This document shows, piece by piece, positions 1-12,200 of a stretch of DNA of 64,000 nucleotides. The DNA is from Hirudo medicinalis. Taxonomy: Eukaryota; Annelida; Clitellata; Hirudinida; Hirudinidae. Below the pieces are notes generated by a model, which was not told where the DNA came from, searched no databases, and saw nothing but the letters and a program-made list of their open reading frames with translations. Where the stretch lies: assembly GCA_011800805.1 (NCBI GenBank), contig MPNW01000055.1:35694-99693 (forward strand). The letters run 5' to 3'. The position numbers and the translations under genes were made by a program. How positions within the stretch are numbered: position 1 is the stretch's first letter; each line of letters begins with the position of its first letter.

Positions 1-172
1 ATGAATGAATGAATGAATGAATGAATGAATGAATGAATGAATGAATGAATGAATGAATGAATGAATGAATGAATGAATGAATGAATGAATGAATGAATGA
101 ATGAATGAATGAATGAATGAACGAATAAATGAATGAATGAACTAATGAATAAAAGAATGAACTAATGAATGC
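1..172. repeat. (GAAT)n microsatellite
   Basis: Near-perfect tetranucleotide array of GAAT/ATGA that decays after about position 120 into variant units. It runs off the left edge of the window, so its true length is unknown. Confidence 0.97.
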
Positions 173-1560
173 GTGAGAAACACGATGAAGGAATGAAATG
201 ATCACCTGCAGCTGCGAGTTATTTCATATTTTATCCGCAAATCAAACAATTTAATGAATTTTTACTTGTTATTTAATAACAATACTTTAATAATAGTAAT
301 AATAATAATAATAATGGTAATAATAATAATAATAATAATAATATCCTTTTATTTCAACATATGCACGAGATGTCATAAAACAAAATTTATGAAAACAAAA
401 AAAAAGCCCAATAAATGCATAAAAAAATGCACAATAATCGTCATAAAATAGCTTTTTGGGAATCCAATTAGAAACCATGGCAACAAGTTGTTTACAATGA
501 ATTATGCTTCCATTTTCTAATTTCAGTTTTTTAAAACTTTTCCTAGGAATTTCCAAGCAGCAGGGTAATTATTTTTACTAGCATTGAGTTTCACTGAAGT
601 GAATTAAAAATAATTTCGAAGAATTATCAAATTACAATTTTAATTTGTAAAAGTAATTTGAAGAATAATTTCGAGGAATTATCAAATTACAAATTAATTT
701 TTTTAATTCCTCAAATAAACATTTGAAAGTTCTTCTTGAAATTGTATTCAAATACCTTGAAAATACGGATCAACATTGAAAGGAATTTGGTAATAAATCA
801 ATTTCTGCAAAATCTTTTACAAATCAATTTCGTAAAATAAATTATAAATAAGATTACGTATATTTGATTTAGTAATTAAATATTGATATATTATTTAAAT
901 GTAATAGTATGATTATAAATAAAGGCGACTCTAAAATAGGAAATTGAAATATAATAAAAACTTTAAACAAGCCAAGAATATTAACGGATTATTAACTGAA
1001 TAAAACTGAATAGTAACTGAATAACAACTGAATATTGACGGAATGATAACTGAATATTAACTGAATATTAACTAAATAGTAGCTTAATATTCTGTCAATA
1101 AAGTGAAAAACAACCAGATACATTTATTCAGATATTCAAACATACGTCACATTGTCAGTAATAATTGACCTGTAATTATAAATAACATTAATAATTACAA
1201 AATGCTTTTCGCAAAGTCGATGATTGTCATCAACATTTACGATTTGATATCAATTTTTGAATTACCTCTTCCAATTAGGCAGCTATTTGTAATTGTCTAT
1301 GTACTAAAAATTATTGTATTGCATTGTATTGCATTGCAAAGTATTGTATTGAATTGTATCCATGTTTGGTAAAGCATGTTCTATTGTATTGTATTGTATT
1401 GAAAAGTAGTGCAAGATTTATTCGTCGTCGCAAAGTAATGGAATTAACAATTTCTTTTAATAATAATTTCTTAATTGAATCAGAAATCTATTAAATGCAT
1501 GCTTCACTGAATTCATGCAATGCATAGGTGGAAGTAATGTATAGTGGTTAACAACTAATT
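173..1560. other. AT-rich non-coding stretch
   Basis: No supported gene. It contains an (AAT)n tract at about 292-345, short direct repeats of an ATTATCAAATTAC-type word around 600-700, repeated ACTGAATA words around 1000-1080 and a GTATTGTATTG-like array around 1315-1400. The short open frames here are encoded by the trinucleotide tract and are not credible proteins. Confidence 0.6.
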
Positions 1561-1586
1561 ATGTTAATACGAATAAAATGTTTATT

Positions 1587-1741
1587 GTTATTATTATTAT
1601 TATTATTATTATTAGTAGTAGTAGTAGTAGTAATAGTAGTAGTAGCAGCAGTAGCAGTAGCAGTAGCAGTAGCAGTAGCAGTAGCAGTAGCAGTAGCAGT
1701 AGCAGTAGCAGTAGCAGTAGCAGTAGCAGTAGTAGTAGTAT
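1587..1741. repeat. (ATT)n-(AGT)n-(AGCAGT)n compound microsatellite
   Basis: Compound trinucleotide/hexanucleotide array that moves from ATT units to AGT and then alternating AGC/AGT units. It is open in several frames on both strands (poly-Leu, poly-Val/Ala), which is an artefact of the repeat. Confidence 0.95.
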
Positions 1742-1883
1742 AATATCGCTCATGTAAACAAGTGTGCTTGCTCGAATTCCTTAAAACTTTGCGTTTAAAA
1801 GACCGATAGAAGTTATTTCAGTGACTGAATATTGATATTAAGATTTCAGGAAACATTCCTCGTAATTTTCATAATCAAAAATT

Positions 1884-2640
1884 ATGCCGAGACCAAGAAG
1901 TGCGAAGGAGGCCAGTTGTGAAACTAAGAGTACGGCCGAACTTCTCGGTTTTCATTTGTATGAAAGTTGTTTAAAATTAAACGAGGATTGTCTGAAGAAA
2001 TTTGCCAACGAAAACGCAAAGGAACAGTTGAAAGTTATTACTGAGGATGTTGCAGAGCTGAAAATGGTCATCAAGACAACTGACAAGTTGGTCGATGCCA
2101 TTAAAGACCAAGGAAGACAAATTGAAGAACTCCAACAGAACTTCAAGGAGTTGAATAAAGCTTCAATAAAAATGTTGGAGGAGAACAAACAAGTCACCAA
2201 ACAATGGTCCAGTCTATTTGAAAATAAAGTTGAAACCTTGATAACTGATGTTGAAAAAATACAAGGATCAGTGACTGACACAAACTCAAAAATAGAAATG
2301 AACAATNTTATCCTAAGCCTTGATTTGTCAAAGGAAGACAGGGAGGACTGCAAGAAATTGCTTGCAGACAAATTAAAAGAAGTCAATGAGAAGGGAGGAA
2401 GCAAGAAGTGGGTCGTAAGGATCAGAGGACAACCTGATGCCTTCCATGCCATTGCTTACAGAAGAAGAGCAGTTGAATGAATTGATAGAACTAGTTTTTT
2501 GTTCTTTGAGTTACCTTTGATTTTGATTTACGTTGAATCGTGCATGCACAGTTTCAGTTATTTGATTAGGTATACTCATTTTCATAGTTCCGCAGAGAAC
2601 TAATTTAACTGTCAACTATAGTTGATAGTATTCACAAAAT
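1884..2640 (+). mobile_element. LINE ORF1 copy (non-LTR retrotransposon ORF1 protein)
   Basis: A 198-codon frame starting at ATG 1884 encodes a charged, coiled-coil protein (heptad-like Lys/Glu/Leu from about residue 40 to 135). A C-terminal segment contains LSLDLSKEDRE and ends WVVRIRGQP...YRRRAVE, the pattern seen at the end of the RNA-binding part of non-LTR ORF1 proteins. A second, inverted copy lies at about 33.05-34.05 kb. Aligning the two shows that this copy lacks about 260 bp exactly at the N at 2307, so the middle of the RNA-recognition region is missing in the assembly. Homology to the other copy continues for about 130 bp after the stop at 2480 and then breaks off. No reverse transcriptase follows. 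The element family is not named. Confidence 0.75.
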
Positions 2641-3182
2641 TCATTTGTGTTACGGTCCTTGGGTGATCCCTGACCCGTCGGAGGACCTTAAATATTACGG
2701 TATGGTTTTCGGATGTTGGATATTCAGTTTGTGTTTTAGGGCTCAATAAACGTTTCATAGTAGTGGCAAATATTCAGAAAAAACATTATCGGAATTAAAT
2801 TATTTAATCAACAATTTATTCGATAAATGGAATTCTCTAAAATCACTGGAGTCTTCTGGCGAAGCTTAGGATCCATTTTTCGTTGCACGGCAACCTCGTT
2901 GTAAACAAGTGCAGAGCTTTCATTTAGTTCTGAAGTTTTGTTAATTTCTAGTAAATAAAAAATAATAACGACAAAAATAATTCCATAATTAATGCAATTA
3001 TTATTATATTATATTATAATTATTATCTTAATTATTAATATGCTTATACTATTATTAGCTTGTGCGAGAATGCAGCTTTTTATTGTTGTATCTGTGGAAC
3101 ATTCCAATGTTTTTATTCTCAAGCAGATCAAGTTCGAGGGATGCTTGTAATATCTTGCAGTGCAATCACTACATGTTTTGGC
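2641..3182. other. Non-coding stretch
   Basis: No gene, RNA or recognisable element. Short AT-rich runs around 3000-3060 precede the minisatellite. Confidence 0.5.
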
Positions 3183-3440
3183 AAATCTATAATATCTTTA
3201 ATATCTGTAATATCTATAATATCTATAATATCTATAATATCTGTAATATCTATAATATCTACAATATCTATAATATCTGTAATATCTATAATATCTGTAA
3301 TATCTATAACATCTGTAATATCTATAATATCTATAATATCTATAATATCTGTAATATCTATAATATCTACAATATCTATAATATCTGTAATATCTATAAC
3401 ATCTGTAATATCTATAACATCTAATATCTATAATATCTGG
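3183..3440. repeat. 9-bp minisatellite (ATATCTATA)n
   Basis: About 28 tandem copies of a 9-bp unit, ATATCTATA, with variants ATATCTGTA, ATATCTACA and ATATCTAACA. Because 9 is a multiple of 3, two plus-strand frames stay open through it and give Ile/Ser/Asn/Tyr-repeat peptides. These are not credible genes. The variant units recur in a higher-order order (a block at about 3224-3304 resembles the block at about 3332-3412). Confidence 0.95.
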
Positions 3441-5210
3441 CCTTGACCCTAGTGTTTTGTCCCTTGTCCCCAGTCTTTGAAAATTAAACTTTGGCAGCCT
3501 GAGTTCAACATTGGTGACACTGAATACTTTTTCTATTGTTTATGTTCAAGAAGAATGTAAATGTAAATAAGGAATGCAAAGAGCTCAGTGCCGCCTGAAA
3601 AATGATTTCCACAACACTGGTTATTAAATCTTTTAGGAACTTGTCCAGATGTATATCCGAAATTAAGCGCAATAATTCGAACAGATTTTTAATAATTAAA
3701 TAACCTTCATATGACCTTGTCAATTGTCAATTGTCATGCAAGCGTTTTTCTTCAATGTTTTGTTTTGTTTTGTTTTTTCCAATGGATGCTTTCCACTGTA
3801 AAATAAATAATCAGAAAATGTTTTTTTTATTTCGACTTGAATGAGGCGGAATATAAGAATTTAATTAATTAAGTAATCAGTTGAGTTCAATTTTAAATTT
3901 GTAGTAATATTTGAAGTAATATTTACAATATTATTTGTAATATTGTTTCAATTAATTGATAAACCATGTGCGAATCAAATGTTTCAAAGTACGTTTTATT
4001 GCTATGAGGAGATTCAATCAACCGGAATTGACAGATACGCTTCACGTGGTACGTGTGAAAGTGCCCGAAACACCTCATTGGTTTCCTTCACGGCAGGATA
4101 TCAGAGGGTAGCAGGATTAAGCCATATTCACTCTGAAATCGGTCATCCGCGTAATTCAAAACATGCTTTCTGAATTTTGTCAATGCTATGGTATGCTTAA
4201 AATAATTTATTATTACTTTTATTATTATTATTATTATTATTATTTTATGTTATAATTGTAATTAGAGTTGTTACGCGATTGGCAGATAATTTTGTGGATG
4301 ACACATTTTTGAAGCCACTTAAATCTAATTGGCTTCGTTTTTCGAGACAATCCACATTCCCCGAGCCACGAGACAAACATCCATGACTGTAACGATAATG
4401 ATTATAGCTTTTTTTTTATATTATTGCTATAGTTATTATTATTATTATTATTATTACATAAATGTTATTATTATATTTAAATATTAAAGTGGCTTCAATC
4501 GAATCAATCCAATATTTATTGTTTAGTTATCGAAAGTCTAAAAACTCACAACCATTGATACAATGGTAGTAACTCATCTGATGACAGGATGAAAGAATAT
4601 GAAAAGGTGATTGTTTGCCAGGTGGTGTTACGATGATGACGACGTGACGAAGATGACGATGAAGATGACGATGACGACGACGACGATGATGATGTTAGTA
4701 ATAGCTGACAAAAGAAAATACATCGAGGCCAACCGAAAGACAAATCTAAGTTTCAATTAATAAAAAGAAATCCCAAGTGAAATTCCATCAGTTTCATTTT
4801 GAGCAGTTTAACATTTAATGAAGAATTTAATTAATTAGCTATTTATTAAAACTTGCGAGTAACTATCAATGAATGCAGCTTTTATTCGAGTAAAATTGAT
4901 TCAATTTGTGCATGCCCGGTGCATGTCGATGTCCGAAACATGGGAGTTATTGATGAGAGGATTCATTCAAACTTCACTGCTACCCAACGAGGTTTCATCT
5001 GTACTTCCAGTCGAGGTTAATGTTGTCGTGGAAAGTAACGTGGCGCTCAAATGTAAGTGAACCGAAGTAAAAGTTTTAATCAAATGTCTCTTTAACCAAA
5101 TATCGAAAATTCTTTGTCTTAATTATTCGTGAATATTTCGTTCCAATTTTGATTTATGAAAGCATTTGAGTTAATTTCATTATTTCAAAATTTATTACTT
5201 AATTCAACAA
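3441..5210. other. Non-coding stretch with ATT and GAC/GAT microsatellites
   Basis: No supported gene. It has (ATT)n at about 4208-4243 and 4436-4456 and a (GAC/GAT/GAA)n tract at about 4632-4694. Short open frames at 3943-4173 and 4869-5060 have no recognisable domain and no splice-site support. Confidence 0.5.
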
Positions 5211-5213
5211 AAC

Positions 5214-5374
5214 GGCCTGCAGCCTGGCCGTAGGGGTTGCGTTCCTGCATGCGGCGATGATAGCAACAGTCGTAATGTGTCGTGTTCGCAACCCAGCCTT
5301 CACCGTCAGGGAGCGCCCTCGGGTAGGGGCGCTATATAAATGGTAGATCGATTAAAAAGTGCCTTCACATCCTC
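5214..5374 (+). repeat. tRNA-derived SINE copy (family A)
   Basis: Shares about 150 bp with an inverted copy at 17233-17398 and the body with 34655-34801. It has an A-box-like TGGCCGTAGGGGTTGCG and a B-box-like GTTCGCAACCC 60-70 bp downstream, then a 3' GC-rich hairpin (GCGCCCTCGGGTAGGGGCGC) and TATATAAATGG. Pol III box spacing and the 3' GGCGCTATATAAAT tail are typical of tRNA-derived SINEs of invertebrates. The identity with the 17 kb copy extends past the tail to about 5374. Confidence 0.75.
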
Positions 5375-7057
5375 TTCGGAAATGTAAGGCAATCAAAAGA
5401 TCGGATAAATAAGAAAACAAACAATAATTGATATTGTTATTATTAATATTATTATTATTATTGTTGTTGTTGTTGTTGTTGGTGGTGCTATTTTTTTTAC
5501 TTAAAATTTAACATTAAAACCTCAATAAAGACAGTAATTCGCAATAAATTGGATTAAATAAACAATAAATTAAACAAATGTCTTTATCAAGCATTCGTCT
5601 TTGAAATGTTTGCAAGCACAAGAAATTTAAATGTTTGCAGACAAGATGACGTCACTCCATACAAATGTTGGATTCTCCCATAAAAATGAATTGCAACTGA
5701 AAATTGAATTTCATTTCAGAAGTGCAAATGAGTTCAAAAGTTCATGACCTCAGTTGGTAGACCTCGGCCTACCAACTTTAATGCTCCACATCTCGAGAAG
5801 TCCATGCAGTTATTATTAACCGTAATTTTCAAATTAAATAATTTTATAATCTTTTTTATTGACTTAAATAATAATAAATAATAAATTATTATCTACTAGT
5901 TGTTTAATTACATGATTTGAATATTTATTAAGTTATATTTATTTGAATATTTATTAAGTTAAATTTATTTGAATACTTATTAAGTTAAATTCATTCACTA
6001 CAATCCACGTCATAATCTCGTATAAATAATGGATTTTTACATGTACAAAACATTTTCAATGTTATCACCATCACCATCACCATCATCATCATCATCATCA
6101 TCATCATCACAAGTATTGTTGTTGTTCAAGCATTAATCGCCAACCCACCTTCACTTTCAAATGGATTTGCATATTCATCATCCATTAAGTAACATTTAAT
6201 ATTAAGTAACTAAGCTGTGATTGGACTGGGGACTTGGCTTTTACGATTACGTTCATAATTTATGATAATTTCCAAATTTTAAGTTGCGTCTGTCCCACGT
6301 GACTGAAGGATGAAGGCTGGTAAAACATGAGAACCAACTCAGCTGCATTTTCGACCGCCAAAACAAACTACACGTCTGCTTGTCTCGTTTATCGACTAAG
6401 ATAAAAATTAGGGCTTTATTCATCTTTTCGTATTTTATTTATAATTTGAATTTATTTCCATTCATTTCAACTCAATCTATTTCCAAATTTATTCCATTTC
6501 CAAATTAATTTGTTGATGATTATCGGTTAATATTTTTATTCTAAACTATTCAAGAAAATGAGGCGTTCTCATACAATTGTTTTTAATTACAAATTATTAT
6601 TAAATATTTACAATTAAAAAAAATAATGAGAAACAACGAAAATGATTTTCTTAGCCTAAATTTCAATCTCATAATTACTTGTGTGATGATGACGATCATG
6701 TATTACTTGATTTTAATTTGTTTAAGTTTTAATTTGTAAAAATACTCTGCTCTCTATTACCGAGCACTGGATTTATTAACTGTTAGTCAATCAATCAATC
6801 AGTCAATCTTTTATTGCAGCGTTCAGTCATCCGTTTGGACAATTTATCAGGAAGATGCACGCTGTGACGGTGATGGATGGAATCATGGAATACAACTCAC
6901 CCGAACATTTGTTTCAATATTTAAACTTCAGTTATTTATTTGTAATATCACATCTTTTTTTAAACCGTCTTTGCCAGTCAAACTCAGTTTTTATCCATTA
7001 TAATTAATTTTATTATTTACGTCCTTCAAAGACAGTTACTTGCCCTCAATGAACTGG
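5375..7057. other. Non-coding stretch with simple repeats
   Basis: No supported gene. It contains (ATT)n/(GTT)n at about 5436-5482, a direct repeat of ATTTGAATATTTATTAAGTTA-like units at about 5918-5990 (three copies), and (CAC/CAT)n at about 6064-6110. Confidence 0.5.
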
Positions 7058-7136
7058 GTGATCAGGATGGCGCCCCCGCAACGGGACTCGAACCCTTGCT
7101 GCCATCGCGAGAAGTTTCAAACCATGCGAGAACACA
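7058..7136 (-). repeat. tRNA-like SINE fragment (family B)
   Basis: On the minus strand it reads GCATGGTTTGAAACTTC, then GGGTTCGAGTCCCGTTGCG and a final GCCATCCTGATCAC. The GGGTTCGAGTCCC is a perfect Pol III B box. The flanking arms do not fold as a full tRNA cloverleaf by eye, so I call a SINE head rather than a tRNA gene. The related sequence at 19845-19915 supports a repeat family. Confidence 0.5.
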
Positions 7137-9078
7137 ATGCTCCTCGCTTTCATTATCTCTCGAGTTTAAAACTCGTTTGCGATTTTGGAAAAGATGAAAG
7201 TTGGAAATTGAAAATAGCACATTTGACCTTCGAATGGCATAGAGAATGACGTTTGCAAATTTCAAGTCGCTATCGTTCACCGTTTGGGAGTTCCAGGGAC
7301 AGACGAACATACATGCGCACTTCTTTATATTATAGAAAATAATGTTGTACATTATAATGTTGTAATGAAAGTACAAAATTTAGTTACAACAGTTTATAAT
7401 TTATTAAAACACAAAAACCAAATAATAATTTGGTTAATAAATAAAATAATAATCTAATTTTTTATTAAAAATATTTCTCATTAAAATTTGAAATCATTTT
7501 CAAAAAGTTTATCAAAACTCATTCCGTTCGTTTACTTAGGGCTGACTTTTAAACTGTGAGTTTATTAATTTAAAAACATATTTCAGAATTATTTAATAAA
7601 TTATATTTACATGATAAGGGCTAATATAAATAAGGGCTAATGTCCGAAGGTTCTTCCGTTCGTTGCTAATTCAAATCCACACCTTTAGAGCAGTTTTGAT
7701 GGCTTGCAGGGGGTGCCACACGGCGTGTGTGGCCACATGGTGTGGGCGTGGTGAAATAATTTCGAAAAATCTTGAACCACTTTGAATGTTTCAAAACCAG
7801 ATTGATATGCAAAAGTGTCAAATCAAGTGAATTTATTGCGCAATAAATCACCTCGTTGTTGTCGTCAGGTGATGTGTTACGTCTGCCAAGAATGACTACA
7901 TTTAGCGTGCTTAACTTGCAGCCAATATTATTTAATATAATTATAAGCAAGAATAATTTTTTTAAATTTATTATGGTTTTCGAAAGATTTTATTTATTCG
8001 TTATTTTAAATTTTTGAACATTCGAGAAAATCGTGACCAATCATATCTGAGAGTTTCTTACTGATTCCTATTTCCGACATTTAAATTGTTAATATCAGTA
8101 AATAAGAAATATCCAAATTATAAATTATGGAAAATAAATAAGGAATCATAAATTATATTAACATTAGTTTGCCGTTTATTGTTTTGCAAAGAAGACGATG
8201 ACGTCGACAATGACGACGATGATGACGATGATGATGATGACGATGATGTGATGCTCATCATAGAACAATAGAAGAGCAAGAAGCCCTTAAATGCCATCCT
8301 GAACCCGATGTCATCAGTTGGGAAGGGTGCATCTGACGACCTCCGTTGGAGCATCTTCTCAATCAGCATAGAAATTAAAGCTGCAAATAAATTATTTCCT
8401 GCATTGCAATGACTGCAATGACTGCAAAACAGTCGTTGCATTCTCAATTCCACCACATTCGCTGCTAACAAATCTTTAATGCTACCGTTGGAATTGTGCC
8501 AGAGAAGAATTATGCTTTAAATGTAGAAAATAATAATTAATAAATAATAAGTGTAATAATAATAATAATTATTATTAATTTAAATTTATTAATTTTATTA
8601 ATTAGTTTTTTTTACAGTATTACGTTTAAAACTCGAATAATTGTAATCATTTTGATTCTAAAAACCTCGTCAATCAAAATGTACATTCGAATGACGTATT
8701 TTCATCGGAAGATTAGCATCAGGCGTCTGAACACGGCGGGAAATCAATCACACGAAATTTTGCTGAATTTTAAACAACAACTTTCATGTCAAATTTAAAT
8801 TAATTCGCTTTAAAAACAAATAATTTCCAACGTTAAAAATATTCAAACGTAATTTCGACCAAAATAAAAGTCAAAAAAAGGTTTGCAAGTTGAAAAAAGA
8901 AAAAAGGTTTTTAACAAATTAAAAAATATTTCCTACTGAAAGAATCCTTTAAAAGTAATTTGTGTTTTCTGACAATTCTTTAATTCTCTCTGGAAAATGA
9001 CTTTCCATGATTGGGTGGTTTTCCTTGGAATAAATGGTTCAACATCACTCACTGTTAAGTGTTCACCCACCTCTTCCA
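7137..9078. other. Non-coding stretch
   Basis: No supported gene. A (GAC/GAT)n tract lies at about 8195-8250 and AAT-rich runs at about 8550-8600. A minus-strand open frame at 8118-8471 is partly encoded by the GAT tract and is not called. Confidence 0.5.
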
Positions 9079-9200
9079 TCCATCCATCCATCCATCCATC
9101 CACTCATCCATCCATCCATCCATCAAATTATCCAAACATCTATCCACTCATCCATCCATCCATCCATCCATCCAAACATCCATCCACTCATCCATTATTT
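9079..9200. repeat. (CATC)n microsatellite
   Basis: Imperfect tetranucleotide array of ATCC units, interrupted by ACTC and AAAC variants. It creates a spurious His-Pro-Ser-Ile repeat frame. Confidence 0.95.
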
Positions 9201-12200
9201 CTAGTCCTACATCCGTCAAACAATGAATCGAAGATTTATTGATCATTCGATTGATGAAACATTTTAATCAAACACATTAAATAGCATTAAATATCGTTAT
9301 AATTTCATTAATAATATTATTATTGGCAGATAACTTCATCATAACCAGCAATGCCGTGTTTTATATTTATTTATCCTTTAAATATTAAAATGTTGGACTG
9401 GTACTTAATTATATCTTGCCATCTCAACTGTGACGTCATGAGAAATGAATATTCATGACACGGTCAATAATTTATTCACCCTTCATACATTTCAATTTCC
9501 TCTTCTCCAGCTCTCCATGTGTCCGTAGATATTTGAATGTCAAAATTGGAAATTTCTTGTATTCCTGTCAGTTCATGTCCTATCATCATCATCATCATCA
9601 TTTGTACGAATGCCACATGCAACTCGATCAACTCATTACCATCATCGTTGTCATCATCATCATCACTATCGTTATCATCACCATCATCAAAACCATCTCT
9701 CATGCTGATCCATGAGGCCTTATTAGCGCTCGTGATTTCAGTTTAGATAAACGGTCATTTACGAATTTCATGGTCATTAATGAAAATGAGACGATGATAA
9801 TGATTAAGAATAAAGAATAATGAAAATGAAAATGAAAATGAAAATAGTGATAGTGATTGCAATAATGATGATGATTACAATAATGATGATGATTACAATA
9901 ACGATGATGATAATAAAAATGAAAATTTTGAAAATAAATACTGCTTGTTAAATTGTGGACTGCTAAGAATAATAATTTCCAATCGAATTTGTTAGAGATT
10001 AATTTAATATTGCTGTAATAAAAGTGTAATTAAAAAGTATTATTGATGAGAATCTAAAATATTTCTTTCATTTTGTACACCTTCAGAGTCAGCTTGAATG
10101 AATTCGCTTGAGTCAATCAGAAATCAACGCAAACCGTCAAATACGTTTACACGAAATACGTACTTCTCACCTCCGAAATCTCATTTGAGAAACTGTTCGA
10201 TGCTTCCCTCGAAGATTAACTCACTTTTCAACTCACTTCCTCGTGTTTCAAGTCAGACTTTTCCATTTAAAAACCTCCATTTCAGTTCACGCTGTCGGCA
10301 GTTTTTCCACTTTTCAATCGAAAAACATCGGCACCCGCCTTCGCCACAGAAAACGAGTGCAACTTCACTCCCACTCAAACCAATTTGCTGCTGTCAATAT
10401 TAGAATATCGGAATATTGTCAGTGGTTGACAAATTTATTTTTCAAGTTTTTGAAACTATTATGTTATAATATAATAAAAAAATATTCTAATTTAATTAAT
10501 TGGACCTTTAATTGAACGAGAAATAAATTTAACGCCCCATTTAGTAATTATTTAAATGTCATCTCAGCACATCCCTATAAATCTGGTGGAGCGGTAAATC
10601 CCAGTCGATTCAAGGCTCATGTTGTTTACGCGGGCATCGGCAGAAAGGCGGAATCACGGATGTTTTTAATGAGAGGAAATGGCTTTAAAAAAAAGGTAAA
10701 TTTACTTCAAAAATTGCAATTTTAACCCATCTTTCTTGCTTCTGCACTTTTCATAAAATTCCTCCACGTAATTTGGTAATTATTGAAAATTTCGATTTCG
10801 ATTTCAGCTCAAATGAACGTTGTTTTCTGTGCCCAAATTTAGCAGATAATTTCTTTTGATCAAACAATTTGCTGGAGGGAGACTTTCTGATGATTGATGG
10901 CGAAAAGTGCCATTAACTAAGCAAACGAATTTGTCTTGTAAGTTAATCAAATTCTACGGCTGATGCAACCTTTCGATGGAATTTCACAGAAATTGACATA
11001 AAGTACAACAACCTGAAACTTGTTTTAATAATAAACAATCTTTAAAAAATGATTGTTTTGAAAGGAGTTTATTTCCATTTTTGGTCCATGCAGTCAGGTT
11101 ATTTAATACAAATAATTCATGAAGGATTTAAAATCAATAAGAATAGAAAGACTTTAAGATGATATTGGATCAAAAAATTGAAACATGACGTGGATGCATG
11201 ACATTCTGGACGCACTTCAATCCCAAGTGACGTTCTGTCTTCCGAAATCACTTTTGGTGAGCAGGTGAACCATTTACGAGGAACAATCTCGAAAATACCA
11301 CAACTACCTTGGACATCATCGTGATCAGAACAAGGATTAGCAATCGAAAAGGTAAAACATTTTCAGCGTTAATTAAAAATTATTTGAATTGTAACTCACG
11401 TTGATAATGAAAGATCAAGAGTCGATTCAAAAATAAGGAGAATTCAACAATAAAGAAAACCTATCAAGATATACATATCAAGATCGAATTAAATTGAAAC
11501 TGAAAACATTTATTCACAAAAATAAGAAACTATTCATTAATTGTGAATTTAAGAAGACAGCAATGCTGATGTTGGCATTCAATAGCCACGTGTTCTTGGC
11601 AGAGAATGGATAAAATTGAAGTTTGGCTGCATCCAAGAACATTTCTTTCGAGAGAAATGTGCATTTATTAGTCAAATAAAGTCTTTTTGATGTGCCCGCT
11701 GTGGTTTCAAAGCATAAAATTCAATATTTTTAAATTCAAACAATAAACGTTGGAAGATGACACTAAAAGTCGCATTGAAAGGGATGGGTGGAAGAAAAGG
11801 GATGACTGACCACTTGAGGGATGTTCTAGAAAGAGAACAAGGAGAATACGGCATATACAAAGACCATAAATCAAAATTATGAGCTCAGAGGAATAACTAT
11901 TGAAATAAAACAAGATGAGTAGGGTGAGTGACTCACTCATGTCCAAACAAGGTACATCTTTAGGTTAGAGTACGTTTGTTCGCTGAAAGCGTAAAATGTT
12001 AAACTTATTAAAATTTTACATTACAAATTAACGCTTGCTTCGTCCCAAGTAAATTAACTATTAAAATAACTAACTTTTGGTTAGGTACTCTCATTAAATA
12101 TTCATGTTATGCTCCACCCAAATGTGTCTAAAAGTAAACTTGAATTTATAACAACATCGATTTTCGTTTCCTTCGAATTTCAAATTATCTTTAAAATAAC

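Noticed and set aside
1559..1753. Poly-Leu and Val/Ala open frames
   Set aside because: Encoded entirely by the ATT/AGT/AGC microsatellite on both strands.
3183..3440. CRISPR-like array
   Set aside because: Units are 9 bp with no spacers, in a eukaryotic genome; it is a minisatellite.
3060..3446. Two 120-130 codon plus-strand frames
   Set aside because: Products of the 9-bp minisatellite; period divisible by three keeps frames open.
7058..7136. Functional tRNA gene
   Set aside because: The B box is perfect, but arms do not pair into a full cloverleaf by eye and a related degenerate copy exists at 19.85 kb; called SINE head instead.
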